In this document: one piece after another, positions 1 to 10,429 of the stretch | Position numbering within the stretch: position 1 is the stretch's first letter | Layout of the letters: each line of letters starts with the position of its first letter | Origin: CAZWVM01 sp964637705 | Lineage (GTDB): Bacteria > UBA8481 | DNA length: 30,375 bases | Assembly (NCBI GenBank): GCA_964637705.1 | Contig: CAZWVM010000015.1 | Location: 1-30,375, forward strand | Direction of reading: 5' to 3' | Made by a program: the position numbers and the translations under genes | The notes under the pieces: generated by a model | Seen by the model: the letters and a program-made list of their open reading frames with translations, nothing else | What the model was told of the DNA's origin: nothing | Database searches by the model: none

Positions 1-1
1 C

Positions 2-3000
2 GGCAAGAAGATCGACGACTACTCGTGGCAATACGAGGCCCGGCCCTGGCCGGGCGACTACAAGCCCCGGACGCTCATCCACGAGATGGGCCACGGGCTG
101 GGACTCCCGGACTATTACGACTACGACGCGAATCCTCCGCGCGGCGGCGTCGGGGGTCTCGACATGATGGATTCGAACTGGGGCGACCACAACTCCTTCT
201 CCAAGTTCGTTCTCGACTGGCTCACCCCGACCGTCTACTGGTCCGACACGCGCCTCGTGACGCTTGCGACGCTCGACTCGGGTCCGAATGCCGTGCTCGC
301 GATGCCGGACGCGGCGGAAGGGAACAACTTCGGCGAGTTCTTCATGATCGACAACCGGGAAAAGGGCGGCAACGACATGACGCACCCCGGCAAGGGACTT
401 CTCATCTGGCACGTGGACTCCCGTCTCGACACGAGCGGCAATGATTACCTCTACAACAACTCGACGACGGGGCACAAGCTCCTGAGGCTCTGCGAGGCGG
501 ACGGGCTGGAGGAGATCGAGGTCCCGGGCACGGCCGACGCGGGGGACTTCTACGACGCCGGCGACTCCCTGACGCCGACGTCCACGCCGAGCAGCAATCG
601 CTACGACGGCACCGCGACCGGGATCCGGATCGATTCCTTCAGCGCCGCCGGGAGCACGATGAGCTTCCGGCTGGCTTTCAACAACGGTGACACGACACCG
701 CGGACCTGGTATGTGAACGACGGAGCGACCGCCGGCGACAGCTACACGTCGGCCGTCGGCGACGACGGCAACTCGGGCCTTGCGCCGAACCTGCCGAAGA
801 GGACGCTGGGGGCCGTCTTCAACCAAATCCGCCGGGGCGACACGGTGCTCATCGACGCCGGGACCTTCGCCGAGTCGGTGACGATCGGGGCGAGCCATGT
901 CACGGTGCGCGGCGTCGATTCGGCCTCGACGGTCATCGCGCCGGGCGACAGCACGACGACGACGGTGAACGCGATCTACGCCGAGAACCGGACCTCCCTG
1001 CGGATCTCCGACCTGCGCGTCACCGAGGCCTACTACGGCGTCAACCTGAAGTCCGTCGACTCGTCGGCCATCGAGCGTGTCGCGGCCCTGCGGAACGGTC
1101 TGCACGGGATCTATCTCCAGGCCGACTGCAGCGGGGACACGATTGAAGGGTGCTGGAGCGCGGAGCAGAAGGCCGGGACCTCGGCCGGGATCTATCTCGG
1201 CTATTCCCCCCGCAATCTCGTCCGGGGCAACACCTGCGAGTCGAATACCTACGGCATGCGGATCAGCTACTCCCACGATGTGAAAATCGAGGAGAACTAC
1301 ACGAAGCGGAACTCCACCTACGGGGTCTACCTCTTCTACAGCGACCGCGCGCTCCTGACGGGCGACAGCGCGACGAACGAGGGCATAGCCTACTACATCA
1401 GCCGCGCTTCAGGATGCGTTCTTCTCAACTGCGGCTCGGGCAGCAGCTCCAATTACGGAGTCTACCTCTACTACAGCGACTCCAACGTCGTCCGCGACTG
1501 CCACTTCACGGGAGGGTCCTCGGCCTACGGGTTCTCGCTCTACTACTCCAACTCGAACCTCTTCGAGGGGGACTCGGCATCGCGGGGCAGCGTGGGAGGG
1601 TACATCCTCACGGCGAACAACAACACGTTCAGCAACATCACGTCCTACATGAACGCCAGCTACGGCTTCTGGTTCCGCAACTCCGCCGACACGAATCTCA
1701 TGGTCTCCTGCACGAGCGTCAACAACGGCGGCGCCGGCCTGTATGTCGGAGCCTGCACGGGGAACGTATTCCTGGCCAACTCGATCGCGAACAACCGCAA
1801 CTACGGGGTGAGGCTCGATTCGACCATCTCCAACCGCTTTGAAGGGAATGCGATCGACTCGAACTCGAACTGGCAGGTCTACGTCTTCCCGACCTGCACC
1901 GGGGATTCCTTCGTCAGGAACCGCCTCGCGGCGACGCCCTACCGGCCGGAATCCTATCTCTTCTGCACGGCGCCGGTGGGACTGGACTTCCGCCGCAACT
2001 GGTTCGGGACGACGGACTCGGCCCGCATTCGGAACCGGATCGGCGGTCCCTACGCTTCCCTGGTCACCTACCAACCCTACCGGCTGGGCCCGGTCGACTC
2101 GGGGCCGTTCGCCGACACGGTTGCGCCGCGCGCTCCGGACACGGTCGCGGCCGTGGTCGCGGGTTATCCCTCGATCCGTGTCACGTGGTCGCCGGTGACC
2201 GTGAACGAGGACGGCCTGCCCGGCCCGCCCGGCGTGGCCGGCTATCGGATCTACCGGTCACCCCTCAGGGAGACGAGCGCCTGGATCCAGGTTGGAAGCG
2301 CCGCCGCGGCCGCGGACAGCTACCTCGACGCGGCCGTCAGCGCCGGGACGGGCTACTACTACCGGGTCACGGCCTTCGACGCGGCTTCGCCGCAGGTGAA
2401 CGAGTCCTACTTCAGCGACTCGATCGCCGTCGACACGCCCTCCTCGTCGCCGGATACGTCGGGCCCGAACGCCTGGTACGTGAACGACACGTCGACCACC
2501 GCCGATTCCTGGACGACGGCCGTCGGATCCGACGCGAACCTCGGGCTCACCCCGTCCGCCCCGAAGCGCACGCTCGCCGCCGTGTCCGCGCTTCTGACGG
2601 CCGGCGACAGCGTCTACATCGATGCGGGACGCTACCGGGAGTCGATCGTCATCGCCGTCGATTCCGTCGCGCTGCTGGGGGCGGACTCGCGCACCACGAT
2701 CGTCGACGCCAACTTCGACTCCTACTGCGTCAGGGCTGCGGGGCGCTGGTCCCTGGCCTTCGTCGACCTGGCCTTCGTCGCGGCCGACCACACGGATGCG
2801 GACTGGAGCAACTACGGCGGCGGGATCGCCCTGAGGAACTGCACCGGGGTGACGATCCTCCGCGATAGCTTCCACCAGGACTACAACGGGATCTGGCTGG
2901 AATACGGCTGCGAGAGCGTGGCGATCACGGGTTGCCGGTTCGACGTCGCCTCCTCGAACGGGGTCTACGCCGAGACGGCCTCGTGGATCGCCGTCCGCGG

Positions 3001-6000
3001 CAACCTCTTCTATCCCGGCGGCCTCCAGCTCTCCGCGACCGACTCCGCGACGCTCTCGGGCAATACCTACCTGTCCAGTTTTCTCTTCCTCGACGGCTGC
3101 CGAGGCTGCACCGTCTCGGCGGAGACGATGTCCAATACGGCGATCACGATCGCCTCGAACGCGCGGCCCGCCCGGGGAAACCTCGTCTCGGGTTGCACCG
3201 TCAACTCCGCGAACATCGAGATCCAGGCGGGAAGCGCGGAGAACACGCTGTCGGGAAACACGGTGAACTACACCGACCATTGCATCACGGTGGGCGGCGA
3301 TTCGAACGCGGTGACCGGGAATGCGGTGAGCGGCATGAGCGCCTCCGGGTACGGCGTCCGGGTGAGCGGCACGGCGAACGTCCTCACGGGCAACACGGCC
3401 TCATCCAAGCGCAACTACGGCTTCCTCGTGACCGGTCCGTCCAACACGCTGGACAGCAACACGGCCACGGCCTGCCAGGACGGCGGGTTCTGGTTCGCGA
3501 CGTCGGGAGACACGAATCTCGTCCGGTTCAACCGCGCCGTGGCGAACCCGGGCGGCAGCGGCTTCTCGGTCCAGCGGAACGGCAACCTCTTCATCGGCAA
3601 CACCGCGACCGGCAACGCCGACCACGGATTCCTCCTCTCCGGCGCTCGCGGCAACATCTTCCGCCAGAACCACGCCGACTCGAACCAGGACTACGGCTTC
3701 GCGGTTCAATCGAGCAGCACGGGCAACACCTTCGAGAAGAACGACATCGTGCCTTCGCCCACCCGCCCCGACAGCGGCGTCTATTATGACACGACGATCG
3801 CGCTGGACCTTCGGCGGTCCTTCTGGAACACGACTGATTCGCTCGACGTGCGTTCGAAGATCGCGGGTGCCGGGGCGGCCTATGCCATTCACACGCCCTT
3901 CCGCCTCTCCTTCATCGACACGGCCCTGAACGCGGACACGGTGGCGCCGCGCTCGCCCGACACGGTCGCGGCCGTTACGCAGAGCACGACGGTCATTCGC
4001 GTGAGCTGGTCGGCTGTCGTCTCGTCGGAGGCGGTGGAACCGGCGCTCGGGCTCGCCGGGTACCGCATCTACCGCGCGAGCCGGTCCGACAGCTCCTCCT
4101 GGATTCTCGCCGGCTCGGCGCCGGCCGGCACGCACGTCTTCGACGACACCCAGCGCGTTCCGGGCGATACGGTTCACTACCGCGTCGCGGCCATCGACAA
4201 CGCGACGCCGTGGGCGAACGGTTCCTTCTTCTCCGATTCCGCCCCCGGGGCCCGCGCGACGCCGATCGCGCGCGCCGTCGTCAACGCGCTCCAGCCCGCG
4301 ACGCGCTCCGTGACCGTCAACGAGACCTTCGCGGTGGTCGCCGTCACGGTGGCCGGGGACACGCTTCGTGCCGACACCCTCGTTCATCTTTCCGTCTCGA
4401 TGACCGGCCCTGCCGCCTCGATCCTGGCCGCCGCTCTCCATCTCGACGCCGATCGGAACGGTTCCTGGGGCGCGGCGGACACGTTCGTCGCCTACCTGCC
4501 GGCGGCCGGCGGCGGCGTCTATGCGGCGACGCTCGCCCGCCCGCTCGGGACCTCGCCCGAGTCCTTCCTCGTGGCACTGCGGTGCCGGGACACCGCCGTG
4601 GCGGGGGAGACCTTCCAGGCGACGCTTCCGGTCTTCTCGGTGAGAACGACGATGACGGAGACGGGCCCGGAAGCGGCGCAGGCGGCGCCCGGTGTCTTCA
4701 CCGTCGCGTCGCTCGGGGCCGCCGCCGTCGCCGTCAACCTCGACACGCCCCGGTCCTCGTCCGTCCTGCGCGGCGAGAGCGTCGTCGTTTTGGCCTTCGC
4801 CCTGACCGGCGACACGGCCGCGTCGGATACCTTCCAGCACGCCCGGATCTTCCTCGCGGGCGGTCACTCCGCCGCCGAGACCGTCGCCCTGTACCGCGAC
4901 GCGACCGGCAACGGCTTGCGCGGCGGCGACGACACGCTCGTGACGACGCTTCTTCCGGCGGGCGGCGGCTACTTCTACCGCCATTCCTTCGACCACCCCA
5001 TCGGAACGTCCGCGGCCCGCTTCCTCGTCGCGATCACCATCGACGACACGGCGACGATCGGGGACACGCTCCTCGCCGGTCTCGCGGCACAGGGCCTGAA
5101 AACCGCCGGCAAGGACAGCGCGCCGCCGATCGACACGACCTCGGTGGCCGTGATCACGATCTCGATCGACACCTCGGGTCCCAACGACTGGTTCGTCAAC
5201 GATGCCTCGACCGCGAACGACTCCTTCTCGATCTCCGCCGGCAGTGACGCGAACTCCGGTCTCGCCCGCCACGTGCCGAAGGCCACGATCACGGCCGCCC
5301 TGGCCCTCGCCTCGGCCGGCGACACGATCCTCGTCGACGCGGGGCTTTACGCGGAGACCGTCGTCATCCGCGTGGACGGGATCACCCTCCTTGGCTCCGA
5401 CTCGCGCCATGCCGTCATCGATCCGCCGGGCGAGTCGAACGTGGCGACGCTCTTCGCCTGTTCAGCCGCGAACCGCGTGAACCTCCGCCTCCTGAACCTC
5501 GGGTTCCGGGGCGCCTACAACGGACTCCGCTTCACCAACGTCGACTCCTCGCTGGTCTCGTCCTGCAGCGCCTCGCTCTGCGGCAGCGCGGGCTTCAACG
5601 TGGACGCCGCGACATCGGCCGCCGACACCTTCACGGGCAACTGGTCCGAATTCTGCGTCACGGGCTTCTCCTTCAGCGGGAACACGGCCTACGTCTCCGG
5701 CAACACCGCGCGCCGGAACGGCCGCGGCTTCACGATCGGGGGGACCGGCTCGACCTACGCGGGCAACCGTGCGGAGTCGAGCACCCACGGCACGCTCGGG
5801 CAGGGGTTCTTCGCCAATGGCGCCTCGATGACCGTGACGGGCAACACCGCTTGCGGCAACCAGTACGGCGGATTCTCCCTGGGATCCGGCGCGGGCAACC
5901 TCTTCACCGGGAACCACATCTCCGGCAACTACGGGCTCGCGGGGATCTACCAGAGCGGCGACGGCCAGGTTCTCGAGTCGAACACGATCACGGGCAACAC

Positions 6001-8806
6001 CGAGGGCGTCTTCATCAATTCCGGCGACTCGAACGTCCTCGTGAACAACAGGATCACGAGCAACTCCGGTTCCGGGATCCGGATGGAAGGAGGCGCCAAC
6101 GGCAACGTCTTCCGCCGCAACCTCGTCTCGGGCAACTCCTCCTACGGCGTCTTCCTCAACGCCTCCTTCAACAACCTCTTCACGCAGAACCAGTTCGAGA
6201 CGAACTCGCAGACGAACCTGGGCCAGGTCTTCGTCTCCGGCGCGTCGAATTCGGACACCTTCCAGCGGAACAACTTCCGGCCGGTCGGCGTCAACCCCTT
6301 CGGGATCGACCACCAGTCGAACTTCGCGCTCGATGCCCGCTGGAACCACTGGTACACGACGGATTCCTCCGAGGTCGACACGCACATCCACGGGACGAAC
6401 GAGTCGCTCGTCGTGTACATCCCGTTCCGGTTCCGCGAAGTCGACACGTCCGCCGACGGCGACACCGTGGCGCCCGCCGCGCCCGACACCGTGGCGGCCG
6501 CGGGCGAGACGCTCGTGCCGCGCCTTTCCTGGAAGGCCTCCGCGATCGACGAGGACGGCAGCGCCCAGAACGGGCTCGACGGCTACCGTGTCTACCGCGC
6601 CGCGAGCCCCTCGGCCGCGTCGTGGACCCGCATCGCCCAGACCGCCGGCCTCTCCGCCCTGGACACCGGCCTCACGGCCGGCCAGACGGCCTACTATCGC
6701 GTGACCGCCTACGACAACAACGGCGCCTTCGGCAACGAGGCCTATCTCTCCGACTCGGTCGCTTCGTTCACGGCCGTGCCGCCGTCGCTCGACACGCGCC
6801 TGTATCTCGGCGCGCTTCCGCCCGGCTTCGAGGCCGATTCGAGGCAACTCGTCCCGGGGCGCTGGCGAACGGCCGCCGGGGATTCGAGCGCGCTTCTCTT
6901 CGCCGACAGCACGCTTTTCGTCCGGCATGTACGCGTGGTAGAAGCGAGCGGATACGGCGACACGGTCGTGGTCTTCGCCGACAGCGGCGCCGGGTTCCGG
7001 CGCATCGCGGAGAGCACGGTGGTGGCGGGTCGGAGCGACTTCGCGCTCGCGCTGAGGCTGGTCCCGGAGACGAACGCGATCCGCGTTCACGTGGGCGACA
7101 CCGGCGCGACGCAGGCGGCGGCCGCGATCGAGACCGGCTGGATCTTCGTGGACCTCGCGGCACCGACCGCGCCCGCGCTCACCGCCCCGGCGGTCGCGGC
7201 CGAAACCTCGGTCACGTCCGTCTTCTTCTCCTGGGACGCGGCGGCCGACACCGGCTCCGGCGTCGCCTCGTATCGACTGCAGATCGACACGGCCGGCACC
7301 TTCGTCGCGCCCTTCGTCGACTCCTCGACCGGGCTCGGTACGTCGGCCTCGCGAAGCCTCTCCGCCAACGAAACCTACTCCTGGCGCGTGATCGCGACGG
7401 ACAATATGGGGAACGCCTCGATCTCCTCGAGCCGCACCCTACTCGTCGATACCGCTCCGCCCGTCTCCGCGGCCCTTTCCCTGCCCGCCGCGGGCCACGA
7501 GACGCGCGCCGCGACGATCCTCTTCTCCTGGTCCGCCGGATCGGACACCCTCTCCGGTGTCGGCTCCTACCGCCTGCAGATCGACACGGCCGGCACCTTC
7601 ACGGCGCCCCTTGTGGATTCGGCGACGGGTCTCGCCACCTCCGCGTCGCGCGCGCTGAACGGCAACGAGACCTACTCCTGGCGCGTCATCACGGCCGACG
7701 ACGCCGGCAACACCTCCGCGACCGCGGCCCGGATCCTCGTCGTCGACACGACCGCGCCCACCACGCCGAACCTGCGCTGCCCGCTCATCAACGAGGAGAC
7801 GCGGGTCGTGAGCTTCAACTTCTCCTGGAGCGCCTCGACCGACGCGCTCTCGGGCGTCGCCGGGTACCGCCTGCAGGTCGACACCGTCTCGAGTTTCACC
7901 TCGATGCTCGTCGACTCGGTGACGGGCCTTGCCGTGACGGCCGCCCGGACTCTTCCCTCCAACGCCGTCTTCTATTGGCGCGTCGTCTGCGCCGACGAGG
8001 CGGGGAACACCTGCACGACCGGATACCGCGTCGTGACGATCGACACCGTCCCGCCCGTCATCTCCCTCTCCTCGCCGTCGGACAGCGCGACGATCTTCGA
8101 GACGCGCCCGGTCTTCTCGTGGTCGAAGTCCGGCTGCACGCAGGCGACCTGGCAGGTATCGCGCAACACCGCCTTCACCCAGATCGTCGACTCGGCGACG
8201 ACGTCGGCGGACAGCCGGCAGTCCGTCGCCCTGGAATCGGGCGTCTACTACTGGAGGGTCTGGGCGCGGGACACGGCCGGGAACGCGGAGACGACCGCCT
8301 ACCGCCGGCTCGCGGTCGACACTTCGCCGAACCTGCATGCCCCCTCGGCTCGCGCCGCCCTCTCGGGCCGTGCTCACCTCCTCGCGAACGAGACGACGAC
8401 GCTCTCCGGCGCCTCGTCGACCGATTCCGACGGCAACGCGCTCGCCTATCTCTGGACCTGCACGCCTTCGAGCGGCGTCGTCTTCTCGGATTCCGCCGCG
8501 GTCACGACGACGTTCCGCAGCTCGGAGACCGGGCTCTACGCGATCGTCCTGCGCGTCACCGACGGGCTCCACACTTCCTTCGCCGAGACGATCACGATTC
8601 GCGTCGTGCGCCTGGCCGGAGATTTCGCCGGGGGACCGGGCGGCGGGCCCGACGGCATGGTCACCCTGCCCGACCTCGAGGCCCTGCGCCCGCACTTCGG
8701 TCGCCGGGCCGGGCAGGCCGGCTTCGACGCCTCGTACGACCTCGACGGCGACGGGGTGATCAGTCTCGAGGACTTCTTCCGGTTGGGACGCTCCTACGGG
8801 CAGTAG
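2..8806 (+). CDS. Giant secreted M6-type metalloprotease with triplicated beta-helix/FN3 modules and dockerin-like tail (5' partial)
   Basis: The frame is open from base 2, so the start lies outside the window; 2934 residues are visible. It opens inside a metallopeptidase domain with the zinc motif HEMGHGLGLPD (HExxHxxGxxD, bases ~83-115), as in M6/immune inhibitor A-type proteases. Three homologous modules follow, starting near 703, 2471 and 5186. Each begins with W(Y/F)VND, then a DUF1565-like PKxTL...GD(T/S)V.(I/V)DAG block, then right-handed parallel beta-helix rungs rich in N/G/S of about 24 residues, then (modules 1-3) an FN3-like domain with a YRIYR or YRVYR strand. Two copies of a ~140-residue domain sit at ~4260-5160. 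Four Ig/FN3-like repeats with SYRLQIDT-type strands occupy ~7165-8335, a PKD-like domain ~8336-8620, and a dockerin-like end with DLDGDGVISLEDF. The inferred role is an exported surface or extracellular protease/adhesin; the substrate is unknown. The metalloprotease, helix and FN3 calls are strong; the dockerin call is moderate because its first loop is degenerate. Confidence 0.88.
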   Translation, partial: GKKIDDYSWQYEARPWPGDYKPRTLIHEMGHGLGLPDYYDYDANPPRGGVGGLDMMDSNWGDHNSFSKFVLDWLTPTVYWSDTRLVTLATLDSGPNAVLAMPDAAEGNNFGEFFMIDNREKGGNDMTHPGKGLLIWHVDSRLDTSGNDYLYNNSTTGHKLLRLCEADGLEEIEVPGTADAGDFYDAGDSLTPTSTPSSNRYDGTATGIRIDSFSAAGSTMSFRLAFNNGDTTPRTWYVNDGATAGDSYTSAVGDDGNSGLAPNLPKRTLGAVFNQIRRGDTVLIDAGTFAESVTIGASHVTVRGVDSASTVIAPGDSTTTTVNAIYAENRTSLRISDLRVTEAYYGVNLKSVDSSAIERVAALRNGLHGIYLQADCSGDTIEGCWSAEQKAGTSAGIYLGYSPRNLVRGNTCESNTYGMRISYSHDVKIEENYTKRNSTYGVYLFYSDRALLTGDSATNEGIAYYISRASGCVLLNCGSGSSSNYGVYLYYSDSNVVRDCHFTGGSSAYGFSLYYSNSNLFEGDSASRGSVGGYILTANNNTFSNITSYMNASYGFWFRNSADTNLMVSCTSVNNGGAGLYVGACTGNVFLANSIANNRNYGVRLDSTISNRFEGNAIDSNSNWQVYVFPTCTGDSFVRNRLAATPYRPESYLFCTAPVGLDFRRNWFGTTDSARIRNRIGGPYASLVTYQPYRLGPVDSGPFADTVAPRAPDTVAAVVAGYPSIRVTWSPVTVNEDGLPGPPGVAGYRIYRSPLRETSAWIQVGSAAAAADSYLDAAVSAGTGYYYRVTAFDAASPQVNESYFSDSIAVDTPSSSPDTSGPNAWYVNDTSTTADSWTTAVGSDANLGLTPSAPKRTLAAVSALLTAGDSVYIDAGRYRESIVIAVDSVALLGADSRTTIVDANFDSYCVRAAGRWSLAFVDLAFVAADHTDADWSNYGGGIALRNCTGVTILRDSFHQDYNGIWLEYGCESVAITGCRFDVASSNGVYAETASWIAVRGNLFYPGGLQLSATDSATLSGNTYLSSFLFLDGCRGCTVSAETMSNTAITIASNARPARGNLVSGCTVNSANIEIQAGSAENTLSGNTVNYTDHCITVGGDSNAVTGNAVSGMSASGYGVRVSGTANVLTGNTASSKRNYGFLVTGPSNTLDSNTATACQDGGFWFATSGDTNLVRFNRAVANPGGSGFSVQRNGNLFIGNTATGNADHGFLLSGARGNIFRQNHADSNQDYGFAVQSSSTGNTFEKNDIVPSPTRPDSGVYYDTTIALDLRRSFWNTTDSLDVRSKIAGAGAAYAIHTPFRLSFIDTALNADTVAPRSPDTVAAVTQSTTVIRVSWSAVVSSEAVEPALGLAGYRIYRASRSDSSSWILAGSAPAGTHVFDDTQRVPGDTVHYRVAAIDNATPWANGSFFSDSAPGARATPIARAVVNALQPATRSVTVNETFAVVAVTVAGDTLRADTLVHLSVSMTGPAASILAAALHLDADRNGSWGAADTFVAYLPAAGGGVYAATLARPLGTSPESFLVALRCRDTAVAGETFQATLPVFSVRTTMTETGPEAAQAAPGVFTVASLGAAAVAVNLDTPRSSSVLRGESVVVLAFALTGDTAASDTFQHARIFLAGGHSAAETVALYRDATGNGLRGGDDTLVTTLLPAGGGYFYRHSFDHPIGTSAARFLVAITIDDTATIGDTLLAGLAAQGLKTAGKDSAPPIDTTSVAVITISIDTSGPNDWFVNDASTANDSFSISAGSDANSGLARHVPKATITAALALASAGDTILVDAGLYAETVVIRVDGITLLGSDSRHAVIDPPGESNVATLFACSAANRVNLRLLNLGFRGAYNGLRFTNVDSSLVSSCSASLCGSAGFNVDAATSAADTFTGNWSEFCVTGFSFSGNTAYVSGNTARRNGRGFTIGGTGSTYAGNRAESSTHGTLGQGFFANGASMTVTGNTACGNQYGGFSLGSGAGNLFTGNHISGNYGLAGIYQSGDGQVLESNTITGNTEGVFINSGDSNVLVNNRITSNSGSGIRMEGGANGNVFRRNLVSGNSSYGVFLNASFNNLFTQNQFETNSQTNLGQVFVSGASNSDTFQRNNFRPVGVNPFGIDHQSNFALDARWNHWYTTDSSEVDTHIHGTNESLVVYIPFRFREVDTSADGDTVAPAAPDTVAAAGETLVPRLSWKASAIDEDGSAQNGLDGYRVYRAASPSAASWTRIAQTAGLSALDTGLTAGQTAYYRVTAYDNNGAFGNEAYLSDSVASFTAVPPSLDTRLYLGALPPGFEADSRQLVPGRWRTAAGDSSALLFADSTLFVRHVRVVEASGYGDTVVVFADSGAGFRRIAESTVVAGRSDFALALRLVPETNAIRVHVGDTGATQAAAAIETGWIFVDLAAPTAPALTAPAVAAETSVTSVFFSWDAAADTGSGVASYRLQIDTAGTFVAPFVDSSTGLGTSASRSLSANETYSWRVIATDNMGNASISSSRTLLVDTAPPVSAALSLPAAGHETRAATILFSWSAGSDTLSGVGSYRLQIDTAGTFTAPLVDSATGLATSASRALNGNETYSWRVITADDAGNTSATAARILVVDTTAPTTPNLRCPLINEETRVVSFNFSWSASTDALSGVAGYRLQVDTVSSFTSMLVDSVTGLAVTAARTLPSNAVFYWRVVCADEAGNTCTTGYRVVTIDTVPPVISLSSPSDSATIFETRPVFSWSKSGCTQATWQVSRNTAFTQIVDSATTSADSRQSVALESGVYYWRVWARDTAGNAETTAYRRLAVDTSPNLHAPSARAALSGRAHLLANETTTLSGASSTDSDGNALAYLWTCTPSSGVVFSDSAAVTTTFRSSETGLYAIVLRVTDGLHTSFAETITIRVVRLAGDFAGGPGGGPDGMVTLPDLEALRPHFGRRAGQAGFDASYDLDGDGVISLEDFFRLGRSYGQ

Positions 8807-8854
8807 CTTGTTTTCCGTATTTCATTTTCCGTTTTCCATCTATCATCGAAACCC

Positions 8855-10429
8855 ATGACGTCGGATCGCCCGCCCCGCCGCCTCACGGACCGCTGGGACC
8901 GCCTCTCCCTCCTCGCGGCCCTGCTCGTCTTCGCGGGCATCCTTCTCTTCAAGACCCGCGCCTTCGACGCCCTCGGGTACGGCGGCGACGCGATCCTGCA
9001 TACGCAGATCGCACGGTCCTGGCTGGAGGGCAGGCCGCCCCTGTCGGAGAACTTCTTCGGCACCCATCTCGGGACGCACACCTATTTCCTTCTCCTCCCG
9101 CTCGGAATCCTCGCCCTGCCCCTCGGCACCTACGGGCTCTTCGTCGCGCAGGCCGCGCTCTGGGGTCTCGGCGTTCTCGCGGCCGCCCGCCTCCTTCGCC
9201 TCCACGGTTTGCCCGGCGCCGCCGCCCTCCCGATCTCGCTCGCCCTCCTCCTTTCGCCCGCCGCCCTCCATACGGTCCATGACTGGCAATACGGTTTCCA
9301 CGTCGAATTGCTCGAGCCGCCCCTCGCCCTCTTCCTCGCGCTCGCCCTGGCTCGCCGTCGCGCCCGGATCGCGCTCCTCGCGACGCTCGTTCTTCTCTCG
9401 GTCAAGGAGGACGCTCCGCTTCTCGCCATCGCCATCGCGGCCCTGGCCCTGGTCGAGGACCGGTTCTTCTCTCCGCGCCGGGACTGGAACCGCGCGGCGC
9501 TCCTCTCCCTTCTGCTCTCCGTCGCCGCGTTCCCGGCGCTCCTCGCCTTCCTCAAGGTTCATCCGCGTCCCGTGGAGACGATGGCGGGATTGGAGCGATT
9601 GAGGCTGGCATGGGAGGCCGGAGCCCGGAGTTACACCGACCTCGCATTCTTCGTGCTCCTGCACGCCCCGGAATGGATCGCCTCGGAGGCCACGGCGCGC
9701 CTGGCGGCCGGCGCCCTCGCGGCCTCGTTCGGCCTTCTCCTGCTCCGCCCCCACGCGTTCCTCTTCCTGCCGCTCTTCTCGCTCGTGCCCTGGCTGATGC
9801 GAGACGACCCGACCTGGGCTTCCCGCTTCGCGCCCGCCCTCGCCCTCGTTCTCTGCTCCGTCCCCCCGGCTCTCGGTTCGCTCGCCCGCCGAGGCGCCTT
9901 CACCCGGCCGGCGGCGCTCGGCGGGCTTGCGCTGGCCGCCGCGTTCTGCGCGGCGATCTCGCTCGCGTGGCTCTTCCCGCGCGCCGCGGACGTCTACCGC
10001 ATGGACCCGTGGTCGTACTACACGGAGGAGCAGAGGAGGTCGGCCGATGCCGCCTTCGCGGACGTCGAAAGGCTCGTGCCGCCGGACGCTCCGGTCGTCG
10101 CGCATGTCTACCTCTTCAAGTACGCCCACCGCAAGAACCTCTTCTGGTTCTACGGCATGCGGCCCGGCGTCAGCCCCGAGTGGATCCTCTGGGACCTGGA
10201 ACGGCCCTCCTTCGAGAACTGGGGATTCCCGGCGAGGCGCTACACGTTGGTGGAACGCTGCGGCCCGTTCGCTCTCTTCCAGAGGCTCCACCCGGCGCCT
10301 CCGCCGGGACCCGACGCGAGGCTAACTGATCGTCATCTGGTCGAAGACGGAGAGGATCGAGAGGAGGTCGGCGCCGCTCTGAGCGCCGAGGATCTTCGCG
10401 CGCCAGTCCTCGTCGGTGAGGAGACGTGA
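8855..10429 (+). CDS. DUF2079 family polytopic membrane protein
   Basis: This 524-residue protein has many hydrophobic segments, the first at about residues 16-32, and fits the DUF2079 family of uncharacterised integral membrane proteins. Supporting motifs are HDWQYGFHVELL near residue 142 and SVKEDAPLL near 185. The 48-base gap from the metalloprotease is pyrimidine-rich with TTTTCC-type repeats and no clear Shine-Dalgarno sequence, so the ATG is chosen because it directly precedes the first amphipathic and membrane segments. The family resembles glycosyltransferase-type membrane proteins, but no reaction is established. The last ~35 codons (10322-10429) lie antisense to the 3' end of the convergent CNNM/EIIA gene, and the family-like part seems to end near FALFQRLH, so this tail may be a read-on extension caused by loss of an earlier stop. 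Confidence 0.8.
   Translation: MTSDRPPRRLTDRWDRLSLLAALLVFAGILLFKTRAFDALGYGGDAILHTQIARSWLEGRPPLSENFFGTHLGTHTYFLLLPLGILALPLGTYGLFVAQAALWGLGVLAAARLLRLHGLPGAAALPISLALLLSPAALHTVHDWQYGFHVELLEPPLALFLALALARRRARIALLATLVLLSVKEDAPLLAIAIAALALVEDRFFSPRRDWNRAALLSLLLSVAAFPALLAFLKVHPRPVETMAGLERLRLAWEAGARSYTDLAFFVLLHAPEWIASEATARLAAGALAASFGLLLLRPHAFLFLPLFSLVPWLMRDDPTWASRFAPALALVLCSVPPALGSLARRGAFTRPAALGGLALAAAFCAAISLAWLFPRAADVYRMDPWSYYTEEQRRSADAAFADVERLVPPDAPVVAHVYLFKYAHRKNLFWFYGMRPGVSPEWILWDLERPSFENWGFPARRYTLVERCGPFALFQRLHPAPPPGPDARLTDRHLVEDGEDREEVGAALSAEDLRAPVLVGEET

Noticed and set aside
3401..5410. Long open frames antisense to the metalloprotease gene, including a 669-codon minus frame
   Set aside because: Arg/Gly/Val-rich translations without domains, produced by high GC codon bias opposite a strong coding frame with repeated recognisable modules.
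5851..9282. 1143-codon plus-strand frame spanning the end of the metalloprotease and the start of the DUF2079 gene
   Set aside because: Arg-rich low-complexity shadow of two well-supported genes in other frames.
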